From: Tachypleus tridentatus
Lineage: Eukaryota; Arthropoda; Merostomata; Xiphosura; Limulidae
Length of the DNA stretch: 64,000 nt
Assembly (NCBI RefSeq): GCF_004210375.1
Contig: NC_134831.1
Span: 46,472,035-46,536,034 of the forward strand
Direction of reading: 5' to 3'
Part shown: piece after piece, positions 1 to 12,065 of the stretch
How positions within the stretch are numbered: position 1 is the stretch's first letter
How the letters are laid out: every line of letters begins with the position of its first letter
Position numbers and translations under genes: made by a program
The notes under the pieces: generated by a model
What the model saw: the letters and a program-made list of their open reading frames with translations, nothing else
Told to the model about the DNA's origin: nothing
Databases searched by the model: none

Positions 1-102
1 ATCTAGTAATACGGCTACATGTCTTTATTTCTATGGCAACACAATTTGATTAACAATTTAACCTAATTTCTTAACCCTTTGTGTTTACTGTTTTGTTTGT
101 TT
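1..102. other. AT-rich edge, left of SINE
   Basis: No gene is visible. The right part (about 52-88) is nearly repeated at about 397-433, on the other side of the SINE that follows, and may be its target-site duplication or a local duplication. Confidence 0.4.
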
Positions 103-367
103 GTTTTTGAATTTCGCACAAAGCTACTCGAGGGCTATCTGTGCTAGCTGTCCCTAATTCAGTAGTGTAAGACTAGAGGGAAGGCAGCTAGTCATCACCA
201 CCCACCGTCAACTCTTGGGCTACTCTTTCACCAATGAATAGTGGGATTTACCGTCACAGTATAACGCCCCCACGGATGAAAGGGCGAGCATGTTTGGTGC
301 AACGAGGATGCGTACCCGTGACCCTCAGATTACGAGTCGCACGCCTTAACACGCTTGGTCATGCCGG
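103..367 (-). repeat. Thr-like tRNA-derived SINE (family A), full length
   Basis: The tRNA-related head is at the right end (about 290-367) and the tail, with GTTT repeats on the plus strand, at the left. The head contains an A-box region around TGACCAAGCGTG, the anticodon loop CTCGTAA and a B-box-like GGGTACGCATCC. The body is the same as in more than ten other copies in this window. A roughly 37-base near-duplicate flanks it (52-88 and 397-433), longer than usual for a target-site duplication. It lies at the 3' end of the LINE that follows. Confidence 0.85.
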
Positions 368-671
368 GTCTTTGTGTTTAATTAACAATTTAATTAATAA
401 TTTAACATAATTTCTTAACCATTTGTGTTTACTATTTCGTTTTAAACGTAAAACAGTAAATCTACGTTTTTGAGATATCAGCTTTTTTGTTTCTTCTTGC
501 AAATACGAATAGTATTTCTCTAAAGAGATTGTCTTTGTTAATTTCATAACAAAGTCACATTGGTTCTCTCCTATGTTCACTGTAGGAAATGGAACCCCGA
601 ATTTTAGCATTGTAAGTACGCTTTCTTGTTGTTTTTTAATTACCGACACAGGGTTAATATCATCCCATAAC

Positions 672-688
672 TCTCTCTCTCTCTCTCT
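672..688. repeat. (CT)n microsatellite
   Basis: A pure CT dinucleotide run of about 17 bases lies near the 3' end of the LINE. Confidence 0.9.
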
Positions 689-974
689 GGTATTTGGGTA
701 TATATATTTGTACACCTAGAAGGGTCAGGTACACTAGACCTTTTCCTCCTTCCTTAACTTTGTTGGAGTTGCCTTATTAATATATTTCGAGTACATACTA
801 AATGGCTGGAGTAGAAGTATATCTGGTATTGTTTGTGTATTTGAGTAATTGTGCATGAACTTTGAGGAAGTGGTTTTAGGTACTCTGTATGCTGATGTCA
901 TTAGTGTATTCTGTAATGCTTGGAGTTTGGTTTGAATTTGTTTTTCACTTACATTGATCCATGCAGGAGCTGCA

Positions 975-2080
975 TAGTCTATTACAGGTCTAATGTATGT
1001 AAATGGTAAATGGGAGTAAATGGTGGTTGTCTGTGTGCTGCTCTTAGTATTTTGTTTTGTTGTACTTGGATTTTCTGAAGTGTGTTATTTGACATATTAT
1101 ATGTGACTTTATATCCATACTCAATCAACGGACGGATGTAAGCCTTATATATTTGAATAGTAGTCTTTGATGAGTAGTTTGAGAGTTTGCTCGTTAGAGT
1201 CATTAAATGTGAAATGCGTTTTCTGATTGATGAGTGTATGTTGTTAACATGTTTTTTCCATGTTAGTCTTGTGTCGAAAGTGATATTGATGGGCGTATTT
1301 CCAAGTGATAATTTTACTTTTTCTAGAGTTTTTCTTTGTTTTTTTGGATTCCTGTAAAAGGTGAATGCTTGTGTTTTAGTTGGATTTAAAACTTCTCTCA
1401 ACTTCTTACTCCAGGCGAGACATTGTTTAGTGATTCTTGAACGCGAGACATGGCCATTACTGGGTTTCTTGAGGTACTCCAGATAGCAACGTCGTCTGCG
1501 TATTGCAAATTATGAGTGTATGTTAAACTGGGGAAAGGTATATCGCTGGCAAAGGTGATGTACAGTAGTGGAGAAAGAACTGATCCTTGGGGCACTCCTG
1601 CAGTTATTTTGAAAGACTTGGATATAGTTTTATTGACTTTTACTTGTGCTGTTCTATATGTTGGGAAGTTTAATATCCATTTAATAATAGTGGGATTTGT
1701 TTTTAGATGTGTTAATTTGTTCTTGATGGCGTTGTGCCATACGCTATGAAATCTTTTTTAACATCTAAAAATACACCTCTTGTTACCTGATTGTTATCAA
1801 AGCTTTATAGATTGATTCGGTGAGTCGTGTGAGGTGATCTATTGTTTGTCTATTTTTCCTGGAGGTATTTTGAGATTCCGGAAGGATATTATTTATTTTA
1901 CAGAAGTTAAGAAGACGATTTGAGATAATTTTTTCCATCAGTTTGCCAAGGTAACTTAACAGACTGATGGGACGGAAATTATCCGGATTTGTCCTGTTTG
2001 TTTGTTTCTTTGGAATCGTGGTGATGATGGCTTTTTTCAATACGTCGGGGTAGTAACCAGTTGTTAGCGAGATGTTCATG
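975..2080 (-). pseudogene. LINE ORF2 reverse transcriptase, broken
   Basis: Three open stretches in different frames align in order to a Jockey-like RT. Residues from 1783-2079 include TIPKKQTNRTNPDNFRPISL, the conserved start of the RT palm. Residues from 1398-1595 include MPQGSVLSPLLY (motif B) and QYADDVAIW, with the catalytic YADD at about 1491-1502. Residues from 982-1401 include NPTKTQAFTF and the thumb region KAYIRPLIEYG. Between 1600 and 1780 the sequence is still RT-like on the minus strand but interrupted. Below 980 the frame continues as PVIDYAAPAWINVSEKQ, the usual C-terminal signature. Frameshifts separate all blocks. Confidence 0.8.
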
Positions 2081-2765
2081 ATGTTTGTAAAGTGTTGTAA
2101 TTGGAGAGTAGAGCCTTTTTTGAGAATAATGTTTGGTATTTGGTCGTGTCCGGGGAAGTGTTTCTCAAGTTTTTAATGTTAATTTTGAGTTCTGTGATGG
2201 TAATTTTCCTGTTGATTGAACTTGAGTATCTTTCTAATTTTTGTGTTTATGAAGTTGTTGGCATGTTGTTGGTGTTGTGTGTTAAAGTCGACTGAATTTA
2301 AGTCGCTGAAGGAGGATTGGTAGTAGTCGGCTTTCTACGAGTCCATCTTTGTGTGATGTGTTGTGACAAGTAATTTGTGTTTTTGTTGGAAGAAATACTC
2401 TTGAATTTTTTCCAAAATTCTTTTGGATTGATTTTGGTTTTTTCCAAGCTTTTACAAAAGTTTTGCTAATTTATTTCTTTTGCTATTTTAACTTGTTTAA
2501 TTTTTGCATTTGTTCTGTTGATCTGTGTTTTGATAGTCGGATGACGTATTATGAAGTGTGTTCTTAATTGCCTGCGTTTGATTATTAGTGCATGAATTTC
2601 GAGTGTTAGAGTCCATTGATTATGTGAGTGTTTTTCTTTGTTTTAGGGATTGTGTTTCTAATGGCTTTGTGTATGGCTTCTGTTACTTTATTAACATAGT
2701 TGTATAATTTTGTTTAGTTGTTAGCATGTTCAATTGAGCAGGGTAGATAGGAATCTAGCGAGACG

Positions 2766-3218
2766 TTAAATGAGAGACAATCTGTTTTGGTGTACGAGTA
2801 CACTGAGGGAGTCACGTATGCCGAAGTAAGGAGGTGCGGGTGAATCATGCAGGAAATGGTCACTGGTGATTTCATCATGTACATTAAAGTTAGAGATTCT
2901 GTTTACTGCGTCCTCGGGAGTTATGATGAAATAGAGTACGTCGTATGAACCTTTAGATGCTGAAAATTGTGTAGGTGTGTGGTCGTTTATTAAACGAATG
3001 TTGTTTATAGAAATGAAGTTTTTCATAATTGACCTTTCTGTTTCCTCTAATTCTATGTGCGGGGAATTAAAATCCCCTATGATAATTGGTTTTGGATTAC
3101 GGTTAACACATTTCTGTAAGAAGTTAATGTCGATGTCTTTTGAATGTGAATAATATATGGCTAGTATTGGGATTATTAGCCGGTTGTTAACATGTATATT
3201 ACAAAAAATGATTTTCAT
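2766..3218 (-). pseudogene. LINE ORF2 endonuclease domain, broken
   Basis: A 150-codon open stretch reads as the second half of an APE-type endonuclease: PIIIGDFNSPHIE carries the catalytic Asp and Asn of the GDFN motif, and DEITSDHF carries the terminal SDH motif. This domain nicks the target DNA to prime reverse transcription. The N-terminal half of the domain lies upstream in other frames (3220-3580) and is hard to follow. The RT domain comes next on the minus strand. Confidence 0.75.
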
Positions 3219-3816
3219 TTATGCTTGATTTAAAAGATTCTTCTACAGGGATTAGATGTGATATTTCTATATTGAAGTAAGCTATTATGCCTTTACTGTT
3301 TTCAGAGTAGGGTATACTGTGTGTAATGAATCCGAGGATTGTGGTGTTTTGTTTCTCTGCGCAAAGTGTTTCCGAAATTATGATAATGTTGACATTTATA
3401 TGTTTATTTATGTTCTAAACTTTTATCTTTAAGGTTTACTTGGCAGTTGATGTGTAAAATTTGAATGTGTTGGATCATTGTGATGTGCTACTTCCCTTGC
3501 ATAAATTTTAAGCGATAAATGGTGTAGTTTGAGATTGGGAAGGTGAAAGTAGTGTCTGCAGAGAGCATTGAGTGACTCGTGTCTGGATTAGAATGTGAGG
3601 AATTCACTTAATTCGAATAGCATTGCTAATAAATTTGTAGTGAGTTCCGTGGGGTTGAAAGTGTGTGTTGTTTTCGTGCGTGTAACTTCTGCGTATTGTC
3701 GTGCTTGGGTGGTAGTGTTGGTGCTCTGTGATTCTCTTAGTGTTTGGAGAAATGGTTGTTTTGTGATATGAGTGTTGAGAGGTTGTATGTTGGTGTTTGT
3801 GGTTTTAAAAAAGAAT

Positions 3817-4920
3817 TCAACTACGTATTTGAGTATATTTAGGGCAGCCTTTGTAACTGGTTGCATGTGGGCCTTGACAGTTGGCGCATTTCACTTGGTT
3901 TCGCTCATTGGGGCGTTGAGCAACCTTGTTAGGTCCACTGTATCTCGCACATCTGTCTTTGGCCGTGCAATTGACTTTGGTGTGTCCGAACCTTTGAAAT
4001 TTGTAGCATTGTAAAATTGGTTTTTGGTGTGGTTTCTCCGGTTCGGTCGTGCGTTTTTTGAAAAATAAAAAGCAACCGTCTTTTGATAGTTTATCTTGAA
4101 CGTTTTTGGTGTTCATGGTTACTTTGACGAGTGGTGTTTTTGTTTTGTTCTGAAAGAAATTATGCTTTCTGTTTTTAATGTCACTACCCTGAGTTTTTAG
4201 TTCATCAGTAATTTCGTTATCTTCGATGTCGAAATCGAAACCTCTGATAACTACGGTTAGTTGAGTAGTGTTGTGTTTGGGTGTGTTGATCGTGGCTTTA
4301 ACTCCGAAGGCATTCTTGGGTCAGTGGGCCAAAATGTGTAAAAATTCGTGTGGTTCTGTACATTTGATCATGATTCTTCCGCTGGGAAGTCGTTAAATGT
4401 CTTTAAATTGGATGTCCGGGAAATAAGTTTTCAGTTGTTTCACAATCTGAAGGATGCGTGTTGTGTTGCTTATTCCTTCAATAAGCAGAGTTGGGATTCT
4501 GTATTGAGGATCAGCGTGTGTGTGAGTGTTTCAAACAATAAGAATACGTTTAGTGTTGTCAGTGTTTCTGTTTTTAATTTCGTGTTTCTTAGAGCTATTA
4601 GTGATAGAGTTAGTAGAGTTACTAGTTTTAATGTTAGTCGAGTTATTAGAATTAGAATTAGTGGAGTTATTTGAAACCGTGGCCTTTTTCTTTTTTAGTC
4701 TTTTTTTGTCTGGAGCTGGTTCTCCTTCTTTTCTTGTCTGTCTGTTTGTTTCCTCTGAACCTATATCCGAGTTGTCACTTTCCGATTCGTCTATAGACGA
4801 GCTTAAAATTTCTGAGGCTGGTCCTTCAAATGCTTTAATCAGCATTTCAATGATTTCTTCATTAGTCATGGCTTCACCGATGGATCTTGTAACGATCTTG
4901 TTCTTCACTCTGCTTCTCAT
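3817..4920 (-). pseudogene. LINE ORF1 (gag-like, CCHC zinc knuckles), broken
   Basis: Translation starts with an ATG at 4920. The first 129 codons are open, rich in Ser, Asn, Thr and charged residues, as in the disordered N-terminus of Jockey ORF1 proteins. The frame then breaks. The middle part, recovered in other frames, contains PRMPSELKPRSTHP and TVVIRGFDFDIEDNEI, which match the conserved region before the zinc knuckles. The last part (3817-4116) has a first knuckle CYKFQRFGHTKVNC, whose second cysteine is replaced by Phe, and a second, CANCQGPHATSYKGC, which is intact. Such proteins bind RNA and carry the element's transcript in the ribonucleoprotein particle. At least two frameshifts make it nonfunctional. 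Confidence 0.75.
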
Positions 4921-6094
4921 CGTTTTACTAGTCCTGAAAAGAACTAAGGGTTTGTCTTTTTAGTAAAACTGAAGTAAATGCACAAAGTCAAAATATCCCT
5001 GGTTCACGGTATATCCGCTATGCTCAACGTCGACCTTCAACTCCCACACACGTAAAGCCAAGAGAATTCATCATATACTGTATAATTGTAAATTACATGA
5101 ATGATCTTATTCAAATTATTCTACTCCAACTTTAACCAATATATGAATAGGTAAATTAAGTTTATGGGTTTTTAACCGTACTAAGTTATTATTGTGTATT
5201 GTTTAAGTATGTAAAAATCAAACTTTCTAAGAAACAAACATGCAGCCCAGGTTGTTATTAATTTTACAACTTTTCAAGTAATTATTCTTGTTTCAATATT
5301 TTGCAGCTCTGTCCACTGATATTGAAGGATATGTGAGACTCAGTTATATATTTATGTATATATAAATATACCTACACTGTCAAATTCCTCTCACATATTA
5401 GTTGCCTTGGTATCAATTTTTGTGTAAATATCCGTAATCATTTTAAATTGTATTTTCTGTGACTGATGTTCATAAAATGGTTAAGCGTGACAAATACAAA
5501 AGTTGTTCAGAGGAAAGTCGATTAAAGAATTGAAAGATTTTCTACATCACAGATAAATAATCATGAAACGTTGTTTTGTAACAACAATGAAATCTTTATA
5601 ACTAGAAATGTCTGAAACTGTATAGAGAATCTCAAACTTATTCATGAGGGTAGTTTTCACAGAAAAAAATATGATTTCTATCTTTCGTGGAAACGACAAG
5701 TGGAAGTAAAAAACTCACATCAGTACGACATATAAAAATGAAAAGAACCACATAATGTTTTATACTTTACATAACGTTTTATAGTAATACACAAATAGAT
5801 ACTGCTAAAAACAAACATTTAGTGTTGAAAAGTTTTCTGTAGTGATAAAAACAAATTATAAGATTGCATGATACTCTATCGGGTATTATTTGGCATTTCA
5901 TTTATTTCATTTGTAACTGGGTTGAAACTTTTGTGATATCTTAAAAATGAATTAGATTAGCCACCCTATGACCACCATCAGTACACGATGAATGAACTCA
6001 AGTAACGTAATTGCGGTTCGTAAATCTAGAAGAATAGAGGCAAGAGTTAATTATTTGTATCATTATTCCAAAATATTACCAGAACTCCACTTTA

Positions 6095-6175
6095 ATCCAG
6101 CACTGCAACCACGAATATCAAAATCCGGTTTTCAGCGTCTTAAGCTCACAGAGTAACCGTTGATTTATGGGGGGT
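6095..6175 (-). repeat. Family B tRNA-derived SINE fragment
   Basis: The segment resembles the head of the second SINE family seen at 8124-8237: an AAATCCGGTTTTC B-box region, then the D-arm side on the right. It is heavily diverged and lacks a recognisable tail. Confidence 0.45.
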
Positions 6176-8123
6176 ATACGTATTTTATAATTTATTTTTC
6201 ATTCTGACTTTTCTAAATTTCAGAAAGAAATCGCAGATATGTCGAGAACATCACAGCAAAATATCTGAAAATAGTTCAATTATTTATTCGCTGAAAGAAA
6301 ATATTAATACATAAAGAGTATTTGATAAAACAAAACATGGGAATACATCAGGATATACCATGACTGTGTTTTATCTGTCTCTTAAGTTTTTGTTTATTTT
6401 TCATAGTTGATTTGATTTATACAAAGATTCGTCTAAAGTATGTTATACTTTGCGTTTCCTTTCCACAAGATATTTAACATTAACATACTCTTGTTTAGTG
6501 TTTTACTTTGATGATACAAATAAAAAAGTAATTTCACTGACTGCTTAATGCATCAGAAAACTTTAAACGTATTAACTATTACTAGTGTTGGAGGAGAGAC
6601 CTCGTCAGCACCTGAGATGGCAGATCTCAGGTGACTAACATATATCATATTCTCCTTTGCTTTAAACTATGACTTTTTATAATTTCCATACCCCGAAAAG
6701 TATCTAAATGTTAATAGCATGGGAATAATCAGTGTCGGTATACGGAAGTTCTTTGAACTGATTTTCTAGTTTTGTTAAACCAAAATCAGTTTTCCAGCAC
6801 TTAAAATTTATTATTTGCACTTGCAATTTTAATTTTTCACATAATCTTTTGTTCTGCTGTTATTATCTCCACTGCTATACACACATTTATGTCTAGAGCT
6901 AAAGGTTGCCAACAGCATGTTAACAAGCATTGTGCGTGTCTGTACAGGTGAATCAAATTCAAACCTTTTCCATAAATCTCAAGTTAAAAATAATTTAATA
7001 AATTCTATAGAATTTTTTTAATTCACTCTTTTTACCTCTGTTAAGATAAGTATGTAAGAAATTGTTAATGAAGACACCAACAGACTTCAACATTTCGAAA
7101 TTGAAAACAATATATCCTTATAAATTGAACCAATATTTTAATCACTCTATGCTTTGAATTTAAGTAATAATTATTGTATTGTTAATTTTTGTTTATAGAT
7201 GACTGTTTTCATAAAAGTAAGAAAAATAGAGGCAAAGAAAATAATAAATAAAATGTGTTTATTTATCAGAATTTTGTTGTAATTTGTATAAGACTTTTTA
7301 TACCAGTACTAGGGTACTTTAATTAATTTGTAAAAAGATTTATAAACTTAATCTTAACAAAATAAGAACATTAATGATAAGTTTTTGATTTTGGACGCGA
7401 TAATACAAAACATGTATTTGTATATATTATAAAATATCTTTTAAAAGTCAGTGGTTTATTAAGTTTAGAAAAAAGAGAAACCATAAATTAAACATTCATA
7501 TTTGCTAATTAATTTTAGGCGCAAAGAATTCAGTGAGTTACAGATTTCAAAAAATTATTGATTAAACTATAAAAAGTAATATCTTTTATTGTAAAAATTA
7601 AAGCCTACCATCAGTAATAAATACGAAGTTTCAACTGGTCCACCACTATATAATGTGGAGTGATAGCCAATGTATCTCCACTGCAATGTTGTTCATACTT
7701 CTGCAGTTATCTCGAGAACCAAGAACACCTTTTATATCCCACATTACAGCTGGTACCTTGGGATCCTTTCAATTTGTTTTTGGTCATAAAATCTATTATT
7801 AAAGTTTTTAAAACTAATTTAAATGTAGATGAAGTTAATAACTTACCTTGTGAATGTGAACATCTTTTATTTTTTGATACTTTACACAAACATATTATTG
7901 CTTGTATTTTGAAAATTTAAAAAAATAAAATATTACATGAAATACTCAAAAATTATCTAAATACACAATAGCCACAAAATGTGATAAGAATAATATTATA
8001 AAATCTATTGAAAACAATAGTGATGAATATATTTTAAAACGAAACAATATTACATTTTATCCACCGAGATGGTTTATGTAAAGGAAGTTGTAGTTAGTTC
8101 AAAGGTTAAAATTTAACTGTTCT

Positions 8124-8237
8124 GCGAATTAAACACAAAGCTGCACGCTGGGCTATCTGTGCTCTGCCCACCACGGATATCGGAACCCGGATTTAACGTT
8201 GTGAGTCAGCAGACATACCGCTGAGCCACTGGGGAGT
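8124..8237 (-). repeat. Family B tRNA-derived SINE
   Basis: On the minus strand the head starts at the right end (CCCAGTGGCTCAGCGGTATG). A B-box-like region (GGGTTCCGATATCC) and the tail AGCACAGATAGCCCAGCGTG then AGCTTTGTGTTTAATTCG follow. Its tail is nearly the same as that of family A. It is inserted in the RT remnant and is absent from the matching site in block X copy 3 (about 36240-36260), so it arrived after that duplication or was lost there. Confidence 0.75.
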
Positions 8238-8631
8238 GAAAGTAAACGATCTTTTACAAAATTAAAGAAATACTTTACAGATTTATGAATTCATCTGTTA
8301 AAAAAATAAAATTCAAGAAATGCAAGAAAATTCTCATTGATAAGGCTAATTGTAATATTGGTATCATTTATAAAAGGTTTTAAACATTATGATAAAAGAA
8401 ATCAATAGAACAAAAAAATTAAACTATTAACCAATCAAAAGATACAGTAATTATCAATCACATTAAGGTTTATAATAAACTTTAGTATAATCAAATTATT
8501 AAGTTGATTTATCTTTTGTTTATGCTATTCCTAAATTCAAAATCTACAATTATATTTAGATTTATTTCTAATTCATTAAAAACAATTACTAAACAAACGG
8601 CCATTTTTCGAATGTTTCTTTATGAATTTAA

Positions 8632-8883
8632 TGCAAAACTACACGACGGTTCTCTGTGCTATCCGTCCCTAATTTGTTGTGTAAGACTAGAGAGATGGCA
8701 ACAAGTCATCACCATCCACCGCCAAATCTTGGGCTTCTCTGTTACCAACGAACATTGGGAGTGACAGTCACATTATAACGCCATCGCAGATGAAAGGACG
8801 AGCATATTTGGAGCGACACGGATTGGAGCCCGCGAAATTCAGATTACGAGTCGCGTGCCTTAACCCACCTGGCCACGCTGGGC
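8632..8883 (-). repeat. Family A SINE, shared with block X copy 3
   Basis: This is a full-length but diverged Thr-like SINE with the head at the right (GCCCAGCGTGGCCAGGTGGG at 8864-8883). An orthologous copy sits at the same point of block X at 36632-36862, so insertion predates the duplication. Confidence 0.8.
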
Positions 8884-9839
8884 TATACCATTAAACAAAT
8901 TACTTGATATTTTACTTGTTAAAATTAAAAACAAAAGTGTTAATAATATAAAAACTTACCTTTTTGGATAATAAAAAATATCCAACTCATTTTAAATTAT
9001 CTACGAAATTGTGAACAAATAAATAATATTCAAACATTTGATTTTACAACACTCTACATCACAACTCCATTAAAATATTTAATCTTTGTTTTAAATTCAT
9101 CAAAAGTTCTGTTATACTGTTATTAAACTGCAGGAAGAAAGATTAAGCTACAAAAACATAAAAGATATGTTAAGTTTATGTATCTACAATAATTATATAT
9201 TTTTAATAACAAGTTTTTAAAGAAGTAATAGTCCCAATGGGAGTTAATTTTTCTACTTGTACAGCAAATCTATATCTTTAATACTATGACAATAGATTTA
9301 TTTAAACCTACACAAATTCAAACATTTTTATCTTAACTTACAGATATATAGATGATTTAATTAGTATAAATAATTCTCTAATAAACAATGTAATTAACAC
9401 TCTTTATCCAGCAGAGTTAGAAACTGAAAATACTTCAACATCTAATACCAAAGCACATTATTTAAATTTATAAATTAAAACTATTGCTAAGGATATCAAT
9501 ATACATATATATATTTATAAAAAAATTATTTTGCTTTTATAATTTATGGTATACTACCTTTTAATAGTACGATACCGCACTCTTCTGTTATAAGCATGTT
9601 ACTTTGCAATTACTCAGATATTGTAAAATTTGTTATAAATTACAATAATATATCAGTAATGTTAAAATAATGATAATAAAGTTTAAGATCGAACATTTGA
9701 ACATTTATTAGGTTTTATATCTTGGAAAATATAATTGTCTAATCTTTATATTAATTTGTACGATTTTTATACTAAATTAAATAAAATATATTCTATATCG
9801 TTTCGTTTTGTAGTCTTATTTCTACACTAATTTAACATT

Positions 9840-12065
9840 ACGCATATAAATATAAAAACGTATACACTTCTTATTGTTTTGTACGTAATGCATACACTTA
9901 TGTTTTGTACATATGTAATGTATACACTTGCAGTAACAAATTACATTTAATTTGTATAAGTAAGAATCTCTAATTTTGCTTTTTCTTTCTACATCTAATT
10001 TTATTTTGCTTTATCAAAAAATTTTAGCACTATTTTGAAGGCTTGGCATGGTCAGGTGGTTAGGGCAATTTCTTCGTAATCTTGGGATCCGAGGGCTCAA
10101 ATCCCTGTCACACCAAGTATGCTTATCCTTTCAGCGGTGGGGAAGTTATATATTAACGATCAATTCAATCTATTTGTTCGTAAAAACAAAGCCCATGAGA
10201 CGACGGTCGTTGTTAATGACTAGCTATCTTACCTATAGTCTTGCACTGCTAAATTAGGGACTGCTAGCACAGATAACTCTCGTGTAGCTGTAAGCGAAAT
10301 TTAAAAAAACAACAACAAAGAAACCCCATCTCATGACTCTTCTTTGTAAAACAAAACCGTTTAATTTAGAACTCTGGCTTGAAGATTTATGATAAAAAAA
10401 TATGTTCTATAACTCTGGTTTGATAATCATATTGTTTTATTCTGTTGTTAAGAAACATCGTGGAACTTTTTAAAATAAAACACTAAAATTTCCACGTTCA
10501 CATATAAAAAATTCTAAAACATTTAACTTAAATTAAACTATCATTGATTCGTGTCTGATTTGGTTGTTGGAATGAATAGCATCGTCCTTATTCCAGAAAA
10601 CAAAAATTCCAGTTTCCCTATTACTATTAAATTCGTTTTGTTTTAAATAAGGAAAATAAAACATGAAATTTCTATTTACTAATTATAATATCATTAAACC
10701 AAGGGTTTTTTTTTTCTCGTATTTTTTCATCCCTCAATTCAACAACAAATGATTTCAGAATCTTAAGTGTTGTGGGTTTCTGTGTGCCCTGTTTAACTGC
10801 AAGGGAAGATAACTGATATAAGTGGGATTCATCTACTGCTTTTTGTTGCATCCATAATATCCCTTGATGATTGTGTTTTCACGTTCAATTGTCTAAAATA
10901 GTTAAAATCAAATTGGTATTTTTGAGACAGTTTTAAAAAAAACCTCATCTTGTTTTTTCTTTAATATAAAACTTTGTTTACAATAAGATATAATGTAATA
11001 CATGATAGTTAAATGTTTAGTTAATGTTAAAAGCAGGATACAGTTTGATCAATTGTTACAGTATGTTTGTTATTGAAGTCCAATGATGTGCATCATCAGC
11101 CTTCATAGTTCAAGTCAAGTCTTCCTGAAAACGAAAGTCTACAGATTACGTAAACTCTAACAGCCAAATATATTTCTACCGAAGAAAAACTAAAAAAGTG
11201 AACTTTGTGAATGGATATTAACAATACTGCTTGCTTTTAGTTTTAATATGAAGGTGTTTTCTAAACATAATGCTATATCTATACATATTAATTTTATATT
11301 TGGCATCTATTTAAAGATACAATCTTAAAAAAGAAGTTGCCATACGATACTTAACCCACCTACACAAATATTTACTCACTAGCATATTTTTGTTACTTTA
11401 GAACTTTGATGCGTATTTAAATTAAACACGTTTGGTTGGTATATTGACTTCAAACAATGTATTCAAAATATTGCTTTGTAAAACAAAAGTATACACATCT
11501 CATGTGAACTTATACAACATATTTCAAATAATTTTCATTGTTTACGGTGATGAACAATTTATTCTAAACTAAGTATCGTGGCTTTATGTAAAATATTCTC
11601 TATTTTGCCTGAATGTTTCTTAGGCATTGATATGATGATAAAATAAAATATATAAGTTGTACCATAAGTTGAAATATTGTCTGGAAATTATAAGAGTTAA
11701 CATTTTGTAAGCAATCGCTAATAAATAAAAAGAAAAAAAAACTTTTCTTAAAGTATTTTGAAAATTGACATGTAACGATTTTTGTGAGTAAAGTTTATTT
11801 TATTTTAAGTTTTGAAAGATGTCTGGGTGACCAATAATATAATTATTCACCATCAATCTTTCTCCATAATACCACTGTTACTGTTAAATTAATTAAACCC
11901 AGTATTATATTGATAAATTATACAATTAGTTAAATCAATATCTCTAAAAATAATTTACAGTGTCTTTATGTATTTCCAAGTAACGTATCATTTGTTGTCT
12001 TCTAACTTACCTGAGCTGACCGAATCTCTTGCTATATTTATATGTTAAAATTATACTTAGTATTC
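9840..12065. repeat. Block Y, copy 1
   Basis: This noncoding AT-rich segment is repeated at 45020-46735 and 50390-52290 with the same order of short motifs (for example the stretch at 11040-11170 containing GTCCAATGATGTGCATCA). No open frame of interest is shared by the copies. It is a piece of the duplicated unit between block X and the transporter's 3' flank. Confidence 0.8.
10040..10310 (+). repeat. Family A SINE, shared with two other block Y copies
   Basis: The head (GGCATGGTCAGGTGGTTAGG) is at the left; the body and tail (AGCACAGATAACTCTCGTG, then AGCTGTAAGCGAAATTT) follow, ending in an A-rich run with CAA repeats. Truncated remains of the same insertion lie at 45196-45290 and 50395-50575. 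Confidence 0.8.

Larger units (their letters stand above)
370..5050 (-). mobile_element. Degenerate Jockey-like non-LTR retrotransposon (LINE)
   Basis: Minus-strand fragments appear in the order expected of a Jockey-clade element: an ORF1 gag-like protein with zinc knuckles (about 3817-4920), an apurinic endonuclease (about 2766-3218 and beyond) and a reverse transcriptase (about 720-2100). The reading frame is broken by many frameshifts and stops, so it cannot move by itself. The 5' end is set near 5050 because block X homology with 33640 begins there. The 3' end is less certain: a minus-strand open frame at 359-715 may be the ORF2 C-terminus. The assignment to Jockey rests on the ORF1 pattern and RT sequence recalled from the family. 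I and related clades are less likely. Confidence 0.8.
5050..9720. repeat. Block X, copy 1 (segmentally duplicated unit)
   Basis: Most of this AT-rich segment is found again, with substitutions and small indels, at 33640-37620. Parts recur at 49740-50385 (matching about 7110-7730) and 61865-63475 (matching about 6230-7690). The left 2.6 kb (5050-7660) shows no gene. The right half (about 7800-9720) holds reverse-transcriptase remnants and two SINEs. Because the same block precedes the transporter copies in several units, it is part of the tandemly duplicated unit rather than an independent repeat. Confidence 0.85.
7800..9720 (+). mobile_element. Dead reverse transcriptase (YIDD type, Penelope-like?)
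   Basis: Plus-strand remnants of one RT can be followed in order: CECEHLLFFDTLHKHI at about 7846-7900, LIDKANCNIGIIYKRF at about 8333-8390, FRFISNSLKTITKQT near 8560, motif A TFDFTTLYITTP at 9034-9069, motif B PMGVNFSTCTANLYL at 9234-9278, and motif C RYIDDLISINN at 9342-9374. After that come LYPAELETENT and a region resembling the DKRDDFNF segment of such enzymes. Two SINEs (8124-8237 and 8632-8883) and many stops interrupt it. I recall this RT type from Penelope-like elements, but the subgroup is uncertain. The same remnant is in block X at 35960-37620, so it was present before the duplication. Confidence 0.65.

Noticed and set aside
1516..1749. Plus-strand open frame of 77 codons
   Set aside because: It is the antisense shadow of the LINE reverse transcriptase, as are those at 2101-2295, 3772-4014 and 4348-4963.
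7707..7889. Minus-strand open frame of 60 codons
   Set aside because: It is opposite the plus-strand RT remnant of block X and is not kept in the block X copy at 35.8 kb.
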